A stretch of DNA of 59,843 nucleotides from assembly GCA_002425185.1 (NCBI GenBank), contig DILT01000011.1, forward strand, positions 1 to 59,843, given 5' to 3'. Positions within the stretch are counted from its first letter, which is position 1. Each line of letters starts with the position of its first letter. Shown here in pieces: positions 26,062 to 35,719 of this stretch. This DNA is from Flammeovirgaceae bacterium UBA5585. Its GTDB lineage: Bacteria; Bacteroidota; Bacteroidia; Cytophagales; Cyclobacteriaceae. Under the pieces are notes generated by a model. That model was not told where the DNA came from. It saw only the letters and a program-made list of their open reading frames with translations, and ran no database searches. Position numbers and translations under genes: made by a program.

Positions 26062-27180
26062 ATGAAGTTTAGCGCTGTTCCAGGGTTATCCGCTGTTAAA
26101 TCATTGCTCATTGAGTCGGTAAGAAACGAACATGCAGCCCACGCACAGCTTTTCGCGGGTGCTGAGGGCGCACTGAACCTTCCCCTTGCATTAGCCTATG
26201 CCACCTACCTTCATTGTCAGCAAAAAGGTGATGACGCCTGCGGTACATGTGCAGCCTGCAGTAAAAGTCTGAAGTACATTCACCCCGATACACACTTTGT
26301 CTTTCCGGTAAACAATATAAAAAACGATAAGGACGAAGAACGTTTCAAGGCTGAAATCCTCAAATCGTGGCGAGCATTTTTAACCGAGCAACCTTTCGGT
26401 AATCTTTCCGATTGGATTGGTTACTATGGAGGTGAGGACAAACAAGCTTTTATTTCGCGTGATGAAAGCAGGGAGATTATCAAAACGCTATCCCTAAAAC
26501 CTTTTGAAAGCCCGGTGAAGGTGATGATCATCTGGCAACCCGAGCTGATGCACCCTTCAGCAGCCAACGGCATTTTAAAAATTCTTGAAGAGCCCGCTCC
26601 GCACACGTATTTTATTCTGGTGACCAATGCAGCCGACCAACTGCTTCCAACCATTATATCCCGTACACAAATAATTTCTGTACCCTTATTACACGATAGT
26701 GAAGTGCAATCCTATTTAACTGATCAATCCGTTGAACAAAAAAAGGCATCGCATCTCACCCAACTGGCGGAAGGCAATCTTAATTTAGCATTAAAGCTTA
26801 TCGACAATGAAGAAGATGACCATGCCCAACGCTTTGCTGAATGGATGAGGGCCTGCTTCAAAAAGAATTTTGCCGGCTTGGTAACACTTTCGGATGAGTA
26901 CCACAACCTGGATAAACTAGGTCAACGCAACATGATGCAGTACAGCATGAATATGATTCGGGAGGTGCTAATGCAAAAGTCAGGAGCCACAGCTATTCAA
27001 CGTTTGCAATGTGAGGAAAGAAAATTTATTCAGGACTTCAGCAAAGTTATGGATGTAAGAAAAATTGAGCAGGCCTATCGTCTGTTAAATGATGCCAGCT
27101 ACCACCTTGAACGCAACGGCAGCGCCAAAATGATTTTTATGGATCTCTCGCTGCAACTCGCCCGTGTGATTAATCCTTGA
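26062..27180 (+). CDS. holB: DNA polymerase III delta prime subunit
   Basis: The protein (372 residues from the ATG at 26062) is an AAA+ clamp-loader subunit. It has the zinc-binding region with HCQQKGDDACGTCAACSKS, FPVNN after it, then GILKILEEPAPHTYFILVT and LPTIISRTQII (the SRC-like motif, here SRT). The P-loop position (AGAEGALNLPLALA) lacks a usable Walker A, as is normal for delta prime, which does not bind ATP. It works in the clamp loader with DnaX and delta to load the sliding clamp. A longer start at 26020 would overlap the upstream gene by 40 bases; the ATG at 26062 follows that gene's stop by 1 base, has a GAGAAG ribosome site and begins the family homology, so it was chosen. Confidence 0.88.
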   Translation: MKFSAVPGLSAVKSLLIESVRNEHAAHAQLFAGAEGALNLPLALAYATYLHCQQKGDDACGTCAACSKSLKYIHPDTHFVFPVNNIKNDKDEERFKAEILKSWRAFLTEQPFGNLSDWIGYYGGEDKQAFISRDESREIIKTLSLKPFESPVKVMIIWQPELMHPSAANGILKILEEPAPHTYFILVTNAADQLLPTIISRTQIISVPLLHDSEVQSYLTDQSVEQKKASHLTQLAEGNLNLALKLIDNEEDDHAQRFAEWMRACFKKNFAGLVTLSDEYHNLDKLGQRNMMQYSMNMIREVLMQKSGATAIQRLQCEERKFIQDFSKVMDVRKIEQAYRLLNDASYHLERNGSAKMIFMDLSLQLARVINP

Positions 27181-27239
27181 TTTATTATCCAGATGTTGAA
27201 AATATTTATTTTTGAAACCTATTTAACAAACCGTGTTGT

Positions 27240-28121
27240 ATGAACCGTGTACTTACCTCCTTTCTGATCGTATCGTTTATTATTACCAGTTGTGCCCAAA
27301 AGAAAAATCACGACTATGTTATAACCATCAAAACCAATTACGGTGATATGGTGGCCATTTTATATGATGAAACCCCCAAGCATAAAGCAAACTTCATTAA
27401 GTTGGTTAAGGAAAAATATTATGACAGCCTTTTGTTTCACCGGGTGATTGAAGAGTTTATGATTCAGGGTGGTGATCCTAATTCAAAAAAAGCACAACCC
27501 GGTCAGTCTCTAGGCAATGGCGGACCGGGCTACACCGTAGAGGCCGAATTCAACCCCAAATTTTTTCATGAAAAAGGGGCTTTTTCCGCAGCGCGCTTAG
27601 GCGATCAGGCCAACCCAACCAAGGCCAGTAGTGGAAGTCAGTTCTACATCGTTCAGGGAAAAAAATATACGGATGAGGAAATTACCCAACTGGAACAAGG
27701 CATTCAGTACAACCGAAAAAACATGGCCCTTCGTGAGGTGCTCTTCATGCCGGAATATGAAGAGGTGCGTAATTTAGTGGTTCGTAAACAACAAGAAGGG
27801 GATGGCGCCTGGCTCGGATCATTTTTTGAAAAGGCTGATACGCTGATACAAAAAGTTAAAAAAGACTACCAACCCTTTGCATTTTCTGAAGCACAAAAAA
27901 CACGCTATAAAGAAGTAGGCGGAGCACCACACCTGGATGGGGATTATACCGTGTTTGGTAAAGTTATTCAGGGACTTGATGTCATCGATAAGATTGCAGC
28001 CGTACCCAAAGGCCCGGGTGACCGGCCTATGCAAGATGTTCGTATGTTCGTTACTGTGGAGGAAATGCCCAAAAGTAAAATCGAAAAAACATACGGTTAC
28101 AAATACCCGGATAGCAAATAA
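27240..28121 (+). CDS. Peptidyl-prolyl cis-trans isomerase, cyclophilin-type lipoprotein
   Basis: The 293-residue protein has a lipoprotein signal (lipobox ITSC at about 16-19), then a cyclophilin domain: TNYGDMVAILYDETPKH, LFHRVIEEFMIQGGDP, SGSQFYIVQG. The catalytic Arg (FHR) and the Gln of QGGDP are present. Between QFYIVQG and the last strands (GDYTVFGKVIQGLDVIDKI) about 85 residues are inserted (about 145-228), helical and charged, much longer than in single-domain cyclophilins. It should act in the periplasm on proline bonds in folding envelope proteins. It lies 60 bases after holB and 1 base before an RmlD-like gene. Confidence 0.9.
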   Translation: MNRVLTSFLIVSFIITSCAQKKNHDYVITIKTNYGDMVAILYDETPKHKANFIKLVKEKYYDSLLFHRVIEEFMIQGGDPNSKKAQPGQSLGNGGPGYTVEAEFNPKFFHEKGAFSAARLGDQANPTKASSGSQFYIVQGKKYTDEEITQLEQGIQYNRKNMALREVLFMPEYEEVRNLVVRKQQEGDGAWLGSFFEKADTLIQKVKKDYQPFAFSEAQKTRYKEVGGAPHLDGDYTVFGKVIQGLDVIDKIAAVPKGPGDRPMQDVRMFVTVEEMPKSKIEKTYGYKYPDSK

Positions 28122-28122
28122 G

Positions 28123-29019
28123 ATGCGCATACTGATTACCGGCTCCAATGGTTTGCTCGGACAAAAACTGATCACGTTGCTGCAACAGCAACCTGATGTG
28201 CAACTCATTGCAACAGCACAACGCCCATTGGTAGCGCCCTTAGTGAAAGGTGAATTTCATCTGTTGGATATCGCTGACCGGGAGCAGGTTAACCAGGTTA
28301 TTATGAAAACCAAACCTGAGGTGATCATTAATACAGCAGCCATGACCAATGTTGATCGCTGCGAAACCGAACGCGAAGCCTGTTGGCAAGCCAACGTAAC
28401 TTCCGTTCACTATTTAATTGAGGCCTGCGAAAAAAATCAAGTTCATCTTATTCACGTATCAACAGATTTTATTTTTGACGGGAAAGAAGGACCCCTGGAC
28501 GAGTCAGCTGTGCCCAATCCGGTTAATTACTATGGAGAAAGTAAGCTTGCGGCCGAGAAACTAATACTCGCAAGTTCTGTTTCGTGGTGTATTCTTCGCA
28601 CTGTTTTAGTGTACGGTGTATCCACCGATATGAGCCGATCCAATATTGTATTGTGGGTGAAGAAAAGCCTGGAAGAAGGCAAGACCATTAACGTAGTGAA
28701 TGATCAATGGCGCACACCAACACTGGCAGAAGATTTAGCCATGGGGTGCTGGCTGGCTGCTCAAAAAAAGGCAGAAGGCATTTATCATATCTCGGGTAAA
28801 GATTTTTTAAGCCCGTTTGACATTGCTGTTAAAACAGCCCGCTATTTTAACTTAGATGAATCGCTCATCAAACCGACTGATTCAACGCAATTCAAACAGC
28901 CGGCCAGAAGGCCGTTAAAGACAGGCTTCGTGATTGATAAGGCAAGAAGGGAATTTGACTACGCTCCACACAGTTTTGGTGAAGGTTTGGCCGTTTTGGA
29001 ATCGCAACTAAAAGATTAA
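28123..29019 (+). CDS. RmlD-like dTDP-4-dehydrorhamnose reductase / SDR
   Basis: From the ATG at 28123 the protein has 298 residues: an NAD(P)-binding GSNGLLGQ near residue 8, AAMTNVDRCE, HVSTDFIFDG with the catalytic Ser/Thr, and YYGESK (YxxxK). These are the marks of RmlD-type extended short-chain dehydrogenases, which reduce dTDP-4-keto-rhamnose for surface polysaccharide. A longer frame reaches back to 27937, but it would overlap most of the isomerase gene; homology starts exactly at 28123, 1 base after that stop. No other dTDP-rhamnose genes are nearby, so the exact substrate is uncertain. Confidence 0.8.
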   Translation: MRILITGSNGLLGQKLITLLQQQPDVQLIATAQRPLVAPLVKGEFHLLDIADREQVNQVIMKTKPEVIINTAAMTNVDRCETEREACWQANVTSVHYLIEACEKNQVHLIHVSTDFIFDGKEGPLDESAVPNPVNYYGESKLAAEKLILASSVSWCILRTVLVYGVSTDMSRSNIVLWVKKSLEEGKTINVVNDQWRTPTLAEDLAMGCWLAAQKKAEGIYHISGKDFLSPFDIAVKTARYFNLDESLIKPTDSTQFKQPARRPLKTGFVIDKARREFDYAPHSFGEGLAVLESQLKD

Positions 29020-29765
29020 ACACCAATTTCAAGTTCCTTCACCAGGTTCTTTAACAGGTTACGTACGGCTGTTTCGTTCATCCCGGTAGTTACCGTTGGA
29101 TGGTATAATAGCCTTACAATATCCCGATCGATAGGCGCATACTCAGTTGTTGTTGACCATTGTTGAAAAAATATACTTTGAGGATACTTGTTCGAGTCAC
29201 GTGCAAGGCCGAGTGCCTGTGTAAATTCTTCACGCAGTAAATGTTTGCGGGCATTGGCTTGAGTTGTACGTTGTGTATCCACATACATCACAGCCGAATA
29301 GATTTCATTCGATCCATTAAAGTAAACATAAAATAATCCCCAATTTGAAGCCACATGTTGCTGGGCGAAGGGTATTCGTTGAACAAATCCGGCAGCGGTG
29401 CCGAGATAAACATAAAAATTCGACTGAAGTGTGTCTTGTGTTATGGTTATAGAAAGTGATGTTAACTCTTCCAGTTCGGCAATAATCCTATCTAACTCAA
29501 GGAGCATTTCATCGGTTTTATCACCACCAATAAAAATATTAACTGGTGTTTTCCATTTTCGGGTAACATGTGATGCACCTCCAAACTCAAAACCAAGTGT
29601 CACATCAACAAAATAATCAATAACCTCCCTTTGGTAGGTTGTGAGTTGATCCGGCTTTACTTCGGGATCAGAACAACTATACAGCGTAACCAGTAATGTT
29701 ACCGGTATGGTGATTACTAAAAACTTTCTGGTAGTTCTGATAGTGTTAGAAATGAAGCCGATCAT
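29016..29765 (-). CDS. Lipoprotein, DUF2927-like
   Basis: The 249-residue protein has a long positive N-terminus, a hydrophobic stretch and a lipobox (LYSC at about 28-31), so it is likely a lipoprotein. The segment LREEFTQALGLARDSNKYPQ and the later DRDIVRLLYHP resemble the DUF2927 family, where a HE-like pair sits in a metzincin-like helix; here the first His is replaced (REEFTQ), so peptidase activity is doubtful. Its stop overlaps that of the convergent RmlD-like gene by 4 bases. No function is known. Confidence 0.5.
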   Translation of the reverse strand: MIGFISNTIRTTRKFLVITIPVTLLVTLYSCSDPEVKPDQLTTYQREVIDYFVDVTLGFEFGGASHVTRKWKTPVNIFIGGDKTDEMLLELDRIIAELEELTSLSITITQDTLQSNFYVYLGTAAGFVQRIPFAQQHVASNWGLFYVYFNGSNEIYSAVMYVDTQRTTQANARKHLLREEFTQALGLARDSNKYPQSIFFQQWSTTTEYAPIDRDIVRLLYHPTVTTGMNETAVRNLLKNLVKELEIGV

Positions 29766-29846
29766 ATCGCTAAATTTAGAAAACTATCAGAACACCTTTG
29801 TGCAATCAATTTAATTTTACAATTTCCGCGCTTAAATCCTTAATCT

Positions 29847-31241
29847 ATGTCAATTCAAGCATCTGAAAATCGAGGCCAGTGGGGCTCAAAGTTTGGTTTT
29901 ATCATGGCCGCAGCAGGTTCAGCGGTGGGGCTGGGCAACATCTGGCGGTTCCCGTATATAACTGGTCAAAATGGTGGTGGCGCATTTGTTTTTGTTTACA
30001 TCTTGTGTGTGCTGCTGGTGGGGTTACCTCTTTTATACAACGAAACAGCTTTAGGTCGACTTACAGGAAAAAATACAGTAGGTGCTTTTAAAGATACTGG
30101 AGCCAACAAATTCTGGCAGATTACTGCCGGCTTCCTGGCGCTATCGGTAAGTTTTTTTGTACTATCCTACTATGGTGTAATTGCCGGATGGACGATCGGC
30201 TATATCATTAGCGAGTTCACTGACTTTATCAAAGACTTTGAAACCTTCCGTTCAAATGCGCTTTATGTTATACCCTTCTTTGCCCTTTTTATGGTGATCA
30301 CGGTGTATATTGTTCAGGCTGGTGTATCAGGGGGTATTGAAAAGGCATCAAAAATATTAATGCCTATTCTGTTTATCCTTATCGTTCTTGTAATCTTCAG
30401 AAGCATAACCCTGCCGGGCGCCATGGAAGGTGTAAAGTATTACCTCACCCCCGACTTCTCTAAAATCAACGGCAATACTATTTTAGCGGCATTGGGTCAG
30501 GCATTCTTCTCACTCTCGATTGGTTGGGGAATTATGATTACCTACGGATCGTACCTGCCGAAAAGCAATAACATTATCAGCAGCGGCTTGTGGGTAGGCT
30601 CTATGGATACACTTGTTGCGCTACTGGGTGGTTTAATGATTTTTCCGGCCGTATTTGCCTTTGGCAAAGACCCTGCCGGAGGTACCACATTGGTGTTCCA
30701 GGTATTACCTGAAATTTTCAATGCCATGCCGGCCGGGGGCAACATCGTTGGCGCACTCTTCTTTTTATTACTTTGTATTGCCGCCCTTACTTCTTCTATC
30801 TCTATGATTGAAGTACCAGCCTCTTACTTAATTGATGAAAAGAAATGGAGCCGTAAAAAAGCAGCCTGGATTATTGGTATTCTGGCATTTCTTATCGGTA
30901 TTCCTTCTGCCCTCTCAGGTGGAGCTTCGCGATTTTTTACCGACATGAGCATTAACTTTTTCGGTTCTTCAAAAACAGGATTTCTGGATATTATGGATGC
31001 CTTGTTCGGCACTTTATTCATCGTTATTGTGTGCCTGATGACCGCCCTGTATGTGGGCTGGGTTTTAAAGCCTCAAAAAGTTTCAGAAGAAATCGGATTG
31101 GGTTCACCTTTCTACCACAAAAAACTTGTTTTCGGTATATCGCCTTCACAAATGTGGATATTCTTTATCAAGTTTATTTGCCCCATCGTGATACTGTTGG
31201 TGTTGTTGGCAACCATCGGTGTTATTAAGGCAGACGTTTAA
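29847..31241 (+). CDS. Sodium-dependent NSS/SNF family transporter
   Basis: The 464-residue protein starts with the family signature in helix 1 (FGFIMAAAGSAVGLGNIWRF, then PYITGQNGGGAFVF) and has about 11-12 membrane helices, as LeuT-fold transporters of this family do. The unwound part of helix 1 and the GQNGGGAF segment form the Na+ and substrate sites. It would couple inward Na+ flow to uptake of an amino acid or a similar small amine; the substrate cannot be told. It is transcribed alone, divergent from the lipoprotein gene. Confidence 0.93.
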   Translation: MSIQASENRGQWGSKFGFIMAAAGSAVGLGNIWRFPYITGQNGGGAFVFVYILCVLLVGLPLLYNETALGRLTGKNTVGAFKDTGANKFWQITAGFLALSVSFFVLSYYGVIAGWTIGYIISEFTDFIKDFETFRSNALYVIPFFALFMVITVYIVQAGVSGGIEKASKILMPILFILIVLVIFRSITLPGAMEGVKYYLTPDFSKINGNTILAALGQAFFSLSIGWGIMITYGSYLPKSNNIISSGLWVGSMDTLVALLGGLMIFPAVFAFGKDPAGGTTLVFQVLPEIFNAMPAGGNIVGALFFLLLCIAALTSSISMIEVPASYLIDEKKWSRKKAAWIIGILAFLIGIPSALSGGASRFFTDMSINFFGSSKTGFLDIMDALFGTLFIVIVCLMTALYVGWVLKPQKVSEEIGLGSPFYHKKLVFGISPSQMWIFFIKFICPIVILLVLLATIGVIKADV

Positions 31242-31255
31242 AAAAAATTACCCAA

Positions 31256-32899
31256 CTATTTCATCAACTCCCCAATGGGATGCCCTGTGCTACCGTTGGG
31301 GAGTTTTATTTTCAGCAACATGGATAAGGTAGGGGCAATGTCGGTAATGCTATAATACTGAACAGATGTTCCCTGTTTCACCCCCTTACCATAAAAAATA
31401 ATCGGCACATGGGTATCGTAGGTATAACCCGATCCATGGGTTGTTCCTTGTATACGTCCGCTTTCAAACCAGGCAGGCTCTAAAATCACCGTCATATCGC
31501 CACTGCGTTTAGGATGATAACCCCGAATGGCCATGCCTTTCAATCCGCCTTCATTGAAATCTCCCTGGCGCAATAAACTTTTGGGATACACATTAGCAAT
31601 GCCGTTCTGTTGCATTAAATAAGTTGAAATGAGTTCCGTAGCCAGCAACAAATCAATACCCCCTGAACGCGGATCGGCACTGAAGCCTTCATGGTTAAGA
31701 TGAATCTGTTCACCCGAAATAGCTTTAATGATTTTGCGGTCAGGATAATAGGTGTTCAGAAATTCGCCCAAGCCGGCAGAAAGCTGACTGCTGCGCAAAA
31801 TGCCAGCAGGTACTTTATTGTCCACAAGATATTGAGGCACTTCGGCCACAGCGTGGTCGGCTGTCAGAAATACAAGATAGTTTCCTTCACCTACTACCTG
31901 GTCAAGTTTTTTCAGCAGGTCTTCAATGTTTTTATCTAACCGCAAATAAACATCCTGCAACTCAATAGCATGCGGACCAACGCGATGGCCGATAATATCC
32001 GGTGCCGAATAGGATACCGATAAAAAATCAGTCCATTGATCTGCTCCAAGCTTTTCTCCGTCAATCGCTGCTTTTGCCAATTCAGTTAAATGATCATTTG
32101 AAAATGGTGTTTGCGAAAGGAGTTCAAAATTTCCGTTTGTTTTTCGCAGCGTGGCCAGGTCGTAAGGAAAGGTTGATTTATTATCGCCCACCAGTTTTCC
32201 TTCATACGGACTGACATCCGGACCGCTGGCTTCGTATTGATTAATTGGTAATAACGTATTCCACGTTCCGGAAAGATATTTATCGGCTAATTGCAGCCCA
32301 TTAAATTTCTCCAACCAGGCCGGAAGTTTCTCCATGTAAAACGTGCTGGTAATGTACCGACCCGTTTTTCCATCGTACCAATAGGCTGCATCAGCCATGT
32401 GCCCTGCCGGTAAAATAGCGCCCCTGTCTTTAACGGAAATACCAATAACTTTCGAGCGCTTTTGGGTTGCCAATTTTAACTCATCGGTAATGGTGGTGGT
32501 GAGCATGCGGTGTGGTGACATTTTGCCATTACTTTCCGATGTGCTGCCAACCGTTTTCTGTGCATCGTCTGAAACACAATAAACACTCTTTTCAATAGTC
32601 TTATCATACCATTCATTACCGATGATGCCGTGTATGGCTGGTGGTGTGCCTGTAAAAACTGACGCATGGCCAGCCCCGGTGTAGGTGGGTACATAATTAT
32701 AATGACTGTTCTCCAGCATGTACCCTCCTTTTATCAAACGTTTGAATCCGCCCTCACTGTATTTTGAGTAATAGCGGTAAATATATTCCTGCCGCATTTG
32801 ATCCACCGTAATACCTACCACCAGCTTTGGGCGATCAATATCCTGTGCAACAGCCTGTAAAGCAGTAATAAAAAGGAGAATGACTATAAAATTTCTCAT
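31256..32899 (-). CDS. pafA: Alkaline phosphatase, PafA type
   Basis: The 547-residue protein has a signal peptide ending AVAQ and the alkaline phosphatase superfamily core: metal-site Asp33 (VGITVDQMRQEY), nucleophile Thr near residue 74 (YVPTYTGAGHAS), Asn of HGIIGNEW, and the Lys/Arg pair in SVKDRGAILPAGHMAD, which marks PafA monoesterases. FLTADHAVAEVP and THGSGYTYDTHVPI give the other zinc ligands. PafA releases phosphate from organic esters in the periplasm, in Bacteroidota even when phosphate is present. The gene is monocistronic and convergent with the NSS transporter gene (14 bases between stops). Confidence 0.88.
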   Translation of the reverse strand: MRNFIVILLFITALQAVAQDIDRPKLVVGITVDQMRQEYIYRYYSKYSEGGFKRLIKGGYMLENSHYNYVPTYTGAGHASVFTGTPPAIHGIIGNEWYDKTIEKSVYCVSDDAQKTVGSTSESNGKMSPHRMLTTTITDELKLATQKRSKVIGISVKDRGAILPAGHMADAAYWYDGKTGRYITSTFYMEKLPAWLEKFNGLQLADKYLSGTWNTLLPINQYEASGPDVSPYEGKLVGDNKSTFPYDLATLRKTNGNFELLSQTPFSNDHLTELAKAAIDGEKLGADQWTDFLSVSYSAPDIIGHRVGPHAIELQDVYLRLDKNIEDLLKKLDQVVGEGNYLVFLTADHAVAEVPQYLVDNKVPAGILRSSQLSAGLGEFLNTYYPDRKIIKAISGEQIHLNHEGFSADPRSGGIDLLLATELISTYLMQQNGIANVYPKSLLRQGDFNEGGLKGMAIRGYHPKRSGDMTVILEPAWFESGRIQGTTHGSGYTYDTHVPIIFYGKGVKQGTSVQYYSITDIAPTLSMLLKIKLPNGSTGHPIGELMK

Positions 32900-32969
32900 G
32901 CGTTAAATTTAAAGGCCGAATATACCACTTCAGAAAATTACTGAAGCTATTTTCTGGATGAACGAATCA

Positions 32970-35597
32970 TTAATTGTGTGAACAGTAAATCCGCTCATAA
33001 TCATCAACTTCAAAAACCTGCCTCCGCAGCAACTTACCCGTTTCATCATAATAAATAACTACATAAATAGAGGCTTCCTCCACATGCTTTTCAGTAAAAT
33101 ATAATGGTTTTGAAACCGACCCCAGGTTAACAATGTCGCTGTAGGTAGCCGGAAGAACAAAGCCCTTTTTGTTGCTGATGACTCCGAAATTATTTTCCTG
33201 ATGTACAATCAGTACCTTCTCTTCGGGTGAATCACGAAGCCACCGAAAACTTTTAATCTTATCCGCCACAATCTTCTTTTCAATAAAGTTGTAAATCATC
33301 CATTGAAAATTTCGTTTCACCAAAGCGGATGAATCATTCCAGTACCGGATTTCTTCGTACTCAAAGGGTGTTACCGGTTTGTTGTTCCAGTCGATCAGTG
33401 CGGATAAGCCACCTTTTTGAGCAATCAATAAACTGGCGTTATACCGTATCAGGTTTCTCTCATACTGGGGTTTTATTTCTTTTTTATTGTTCACATCCAG
33501 AAAACCAAATTTTCGATCTTTTAAAACTTGTACCGTTCCATGTTCGATCGTTCCCATGGCATCGTATTCCGGTTGAACAACAGGCCTGCCCTGAAGATTT
33601 ATCAACCCGCGCTTTTCCTTTCGGATAGCCAGAAACATATTCTCCCCCGCAAATTCAAGTCTATCGTACGTTGCTGTAAACATTCGTTCACCGCGCGAAT
33701 TAAACAGCGTTTTCTTTTCACCTTCTTCTGCCATCAGGAAATACAGCGAGTCTCTTCCGGGTAAGAACTGAACACGAACCCCTCGGCTAAGCGAAATAAA
33801 CCGATCATGTGCTACATAGGCATGCAGGCTATCGCCCGACTGTGCCATGCAGAAGGCTCCGATAAAATAAATGCTGTCATAGCTGGTCTTGGTAAATACT
33901 TTAAGGTGCTGATCGGCAATTTTCCATCGGCCGGCTTGCTGAACAATTACCCAGGGCTTTTGAATTTGTGTACGGCTATAAACTTCTGATACTCCGGTTT
34001 TGGCACTCCATAATCGTTGCCCTTCTGTTGATTTTGAAATGGCTCCGAAAAATGACGGAACGATCTCTATTTTTTCAAGTGGAATTCTCTCCTTCAAATT
34101 CATATCCAAAAGTCCCTGCAACTCACCCGCTCTCACCCATAACATGTTCCCATCCCATCGCCTCACGTCATCGAACATCCGTGTGTAAACAGGTGTACCC
34201 TGATCAACTGCTTTGGCGATGCTTTCCTTTCGTGTCAGTTTGTATTTACCGGATTGTTTCAGCGCTATAACATCATCAAAATCATCAACTTCCTCAAACT
34301 CTCCTATTGACAAGCTGCGACCCAATAAAGTCTTTAGCGACCACCGGTTACTTTTTTTTACGGCCAGATAAGCATCAGCCACCACTTTAGCATCCTGCAC
34401 ACAGGATTCAAGTACAAACCCTGATTTATGCAAAACGCTTGCACATTTGTTACCACCTACCAATAGGTATCCATTACCCAAATCATCCACTTCATCAACG
34501 TCCCCTGAAAAAATTACGAAACCATTCCTGGCGATTATTCCATTTTCAGCTACCAGAAATTCTTCTGTTATGTTGCCACAGCGATACTCCCTTTCCAACT
34601 CCTCCGCAAACGGCTTGAGTATTTCTTTGCCCTGGCTATTCATAAATCCGAATTTTCCATCTTTAAAGAAAGGAACCAGGTAATCCCGTTCAAGGTTTCG
34701 CAGGTTTCGTATGGAGTCGTTCAGCAGGCTAGCCGGCACCGGTTGATCATTTTCCCACAACAAGTGATACAAAATATTACGCGCCCTGGTATAGTGCTTG
34801 CTTAATGGATAGCGCTTTATAAATTGAGCAAATGCCAGCGTGCTTCCATCGGCTGTAGATAATTCCAACACCTGAAGTTCCGCCTCCGTTCTATAGGGTG
34901 ATGCAGGATATTCTTCAATGAAGGTTTCGTAACTTAACAGTTTCCGGTCTTTGGTTTTAGCTTCAAAAAGTAACTTCTCATACCGCTCACGTGCCTCCGG
35001 TGTTCGCGATGCATTGGGGTATCGGGTGAGGTAGCTCAAAAAACTGGTGTAGGTATTCTCTTTCAATGCGTCTATGTAAGCCACTTCATCACGAAGTTCG
35101 CGGGCACGCTCCAACTGAGTGGCAAATGTAAAGCCGCTGATAAAATCCAGATAAGATTGCTCTGTATTGATTCGTTTGGCCCGTTCGAAGGCAGCACTGT
35201 CTATCTGTTCGCGCCTGGCTATGAGCAAAGCACTGTCTAACGGAAAACGCTTCATCCTGTCGCGTTGCTTCTGGCCTGAAAGCTGGTAGTAGTGCAAGGC
35301 CTTCAGGGTATTGGCATAGGCCGAGTCGATTTGAAAGGCAGGGTTTTCTGAAGTAAAAAAGTAAGTCGACAGAACAAAATGCGCTGTGGCATTCATCGTA
35401 TCCTTGCGGATAGCCTTTGCCAGTTGTGCCCGAGCTTTGTCCCACTTACCCTTGTTAAGATTGTTTAGTGCCAACCGTTCGGAAGAAGGTTGAGCAAACC
35501 CTGCTGACAATGAGAGTAGAAAAAAGCCGCTGATAATTACCCGAATAGTCAATCCCTGCCCTGTTAAATTCTGCTTCAAAACTACAAACTTTAGCAC
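32970..35597 (-). CDS. TPR and WG-repeat protein, secreted
   Basis: The 875-residue protein has a signal-like start (hydrophobic segment at about 20-33, then AGFAQ), TPR-like helices at about 40-290 (NLNKGKWDKARAQLAKAIRK is the first clear repeat) and WG beta repeats to the end (KFGFMNSQGKEILKPFAEEL, RKEKRGLINLQGRPVVQPEY, KFGFLDVNNKKEIKPQYE). WG repeats occur in bacterial surface or periplasmic proteins of unknown binding role. No enzyme motif is present. The first ATG gives a long N-terminal extension before the hydrophobic part; a later start is possible. It is divergent from the helical protein gene at 35720. Confidence 0.8.
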   Translation of the reverse strand: MLKFVVLKQNLTGQGLTIRVIISGFFLLSLSAGFAQPSSERLALNNLNKGKWDKARAQLAKAIRKDTMNATAHFVLSTYFFTSENPAFQIDSAYANTLKALHYYQLSGQKQRDRMKRFPLDSALLIARREQIDSAAFERAKRINTEQSYLDFISGFTFATQLERARELRDEVAYIDALKENTYTSFLSYLTRYPNASRTPEARERYEKLLFEAKTKDRKLLSYETFIEEYPASPYRTEAELQVLELSTADGSTLAFAQFIKRYPLSKHYTRARNILYHLLWENDQPVPASLLNDSIRNLRNLERDYLVPFFKDGKFGFMNSQGKEILKPFAEELEREYRCGNITEEFLVAENGIIARNGFVIFSGDVDEVDDLGNGYLLVGGNKCASVLHKSGFVLESCVQDAKVVADAYLAVKKSNRWSLKTLLGRSLSIGEFEEVDDFDDVIALKQSGKYKLTRKESIAKAVDQGTPVYTRMFDDVRRWDGNMLWVRAGELQGLLDMNLKERIPLEKIEIVPSFFGAISKSTEGQRLWSAKTGVSEVYSRTQIQKPWVIVQQAGRWKIADQHLKVFTKTSYDSIYFIGAFCMAQSGDSLHAYVAHDRFISLSRGVRVQFLPGRDSLYFLMAEEGEKKTLFNSRGERMFTATYDRLEFAGENMFLAIRKEKRGLINLQGRPVVQPEYDAMGTIEHGTVQVLKDRKFGFLDVNNKKEIKPQYERNLIRYNASLLIAQKGGLSALIDWNNKPVTPFEYEEIRYWNDSSALVKRNFQWMIYNFIEKKIVADKIKSFRWLRDSPEEKVLIVHQENNFGVISNKKGFVLPATYSDIVNLGSVSKPLYFTEKHVEEASIYVVIYYDETGKLLRRQVFEVDDYERIYCSHN

Positions 35598-35719
35598 GAA
35601 CCTGATTCTGCCTGGAACGGTGTAGTACAGAATATCATCAATACCCCTAAACTCGGGTAAATATATTGTTGTCTGCTTAGAATAAATTTGTAAATTTTCA
35701 CTTTGTAAAAACCCTGTTC

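Noticed and set aside
27207..27214. TATTTTTG as promoter of the cyclophilin gene
   Set aside because: It matches the -7 element, but no TTG lies at an acceptable distance upstream, and the region is A+T-rich enough for chance matches.
27937..28122. Extended start for the RmlD-like protein
   Set aside because: The extra 62 codons are antisense-free but overlap the isomerase gene in another frame; homology begins at 28123.
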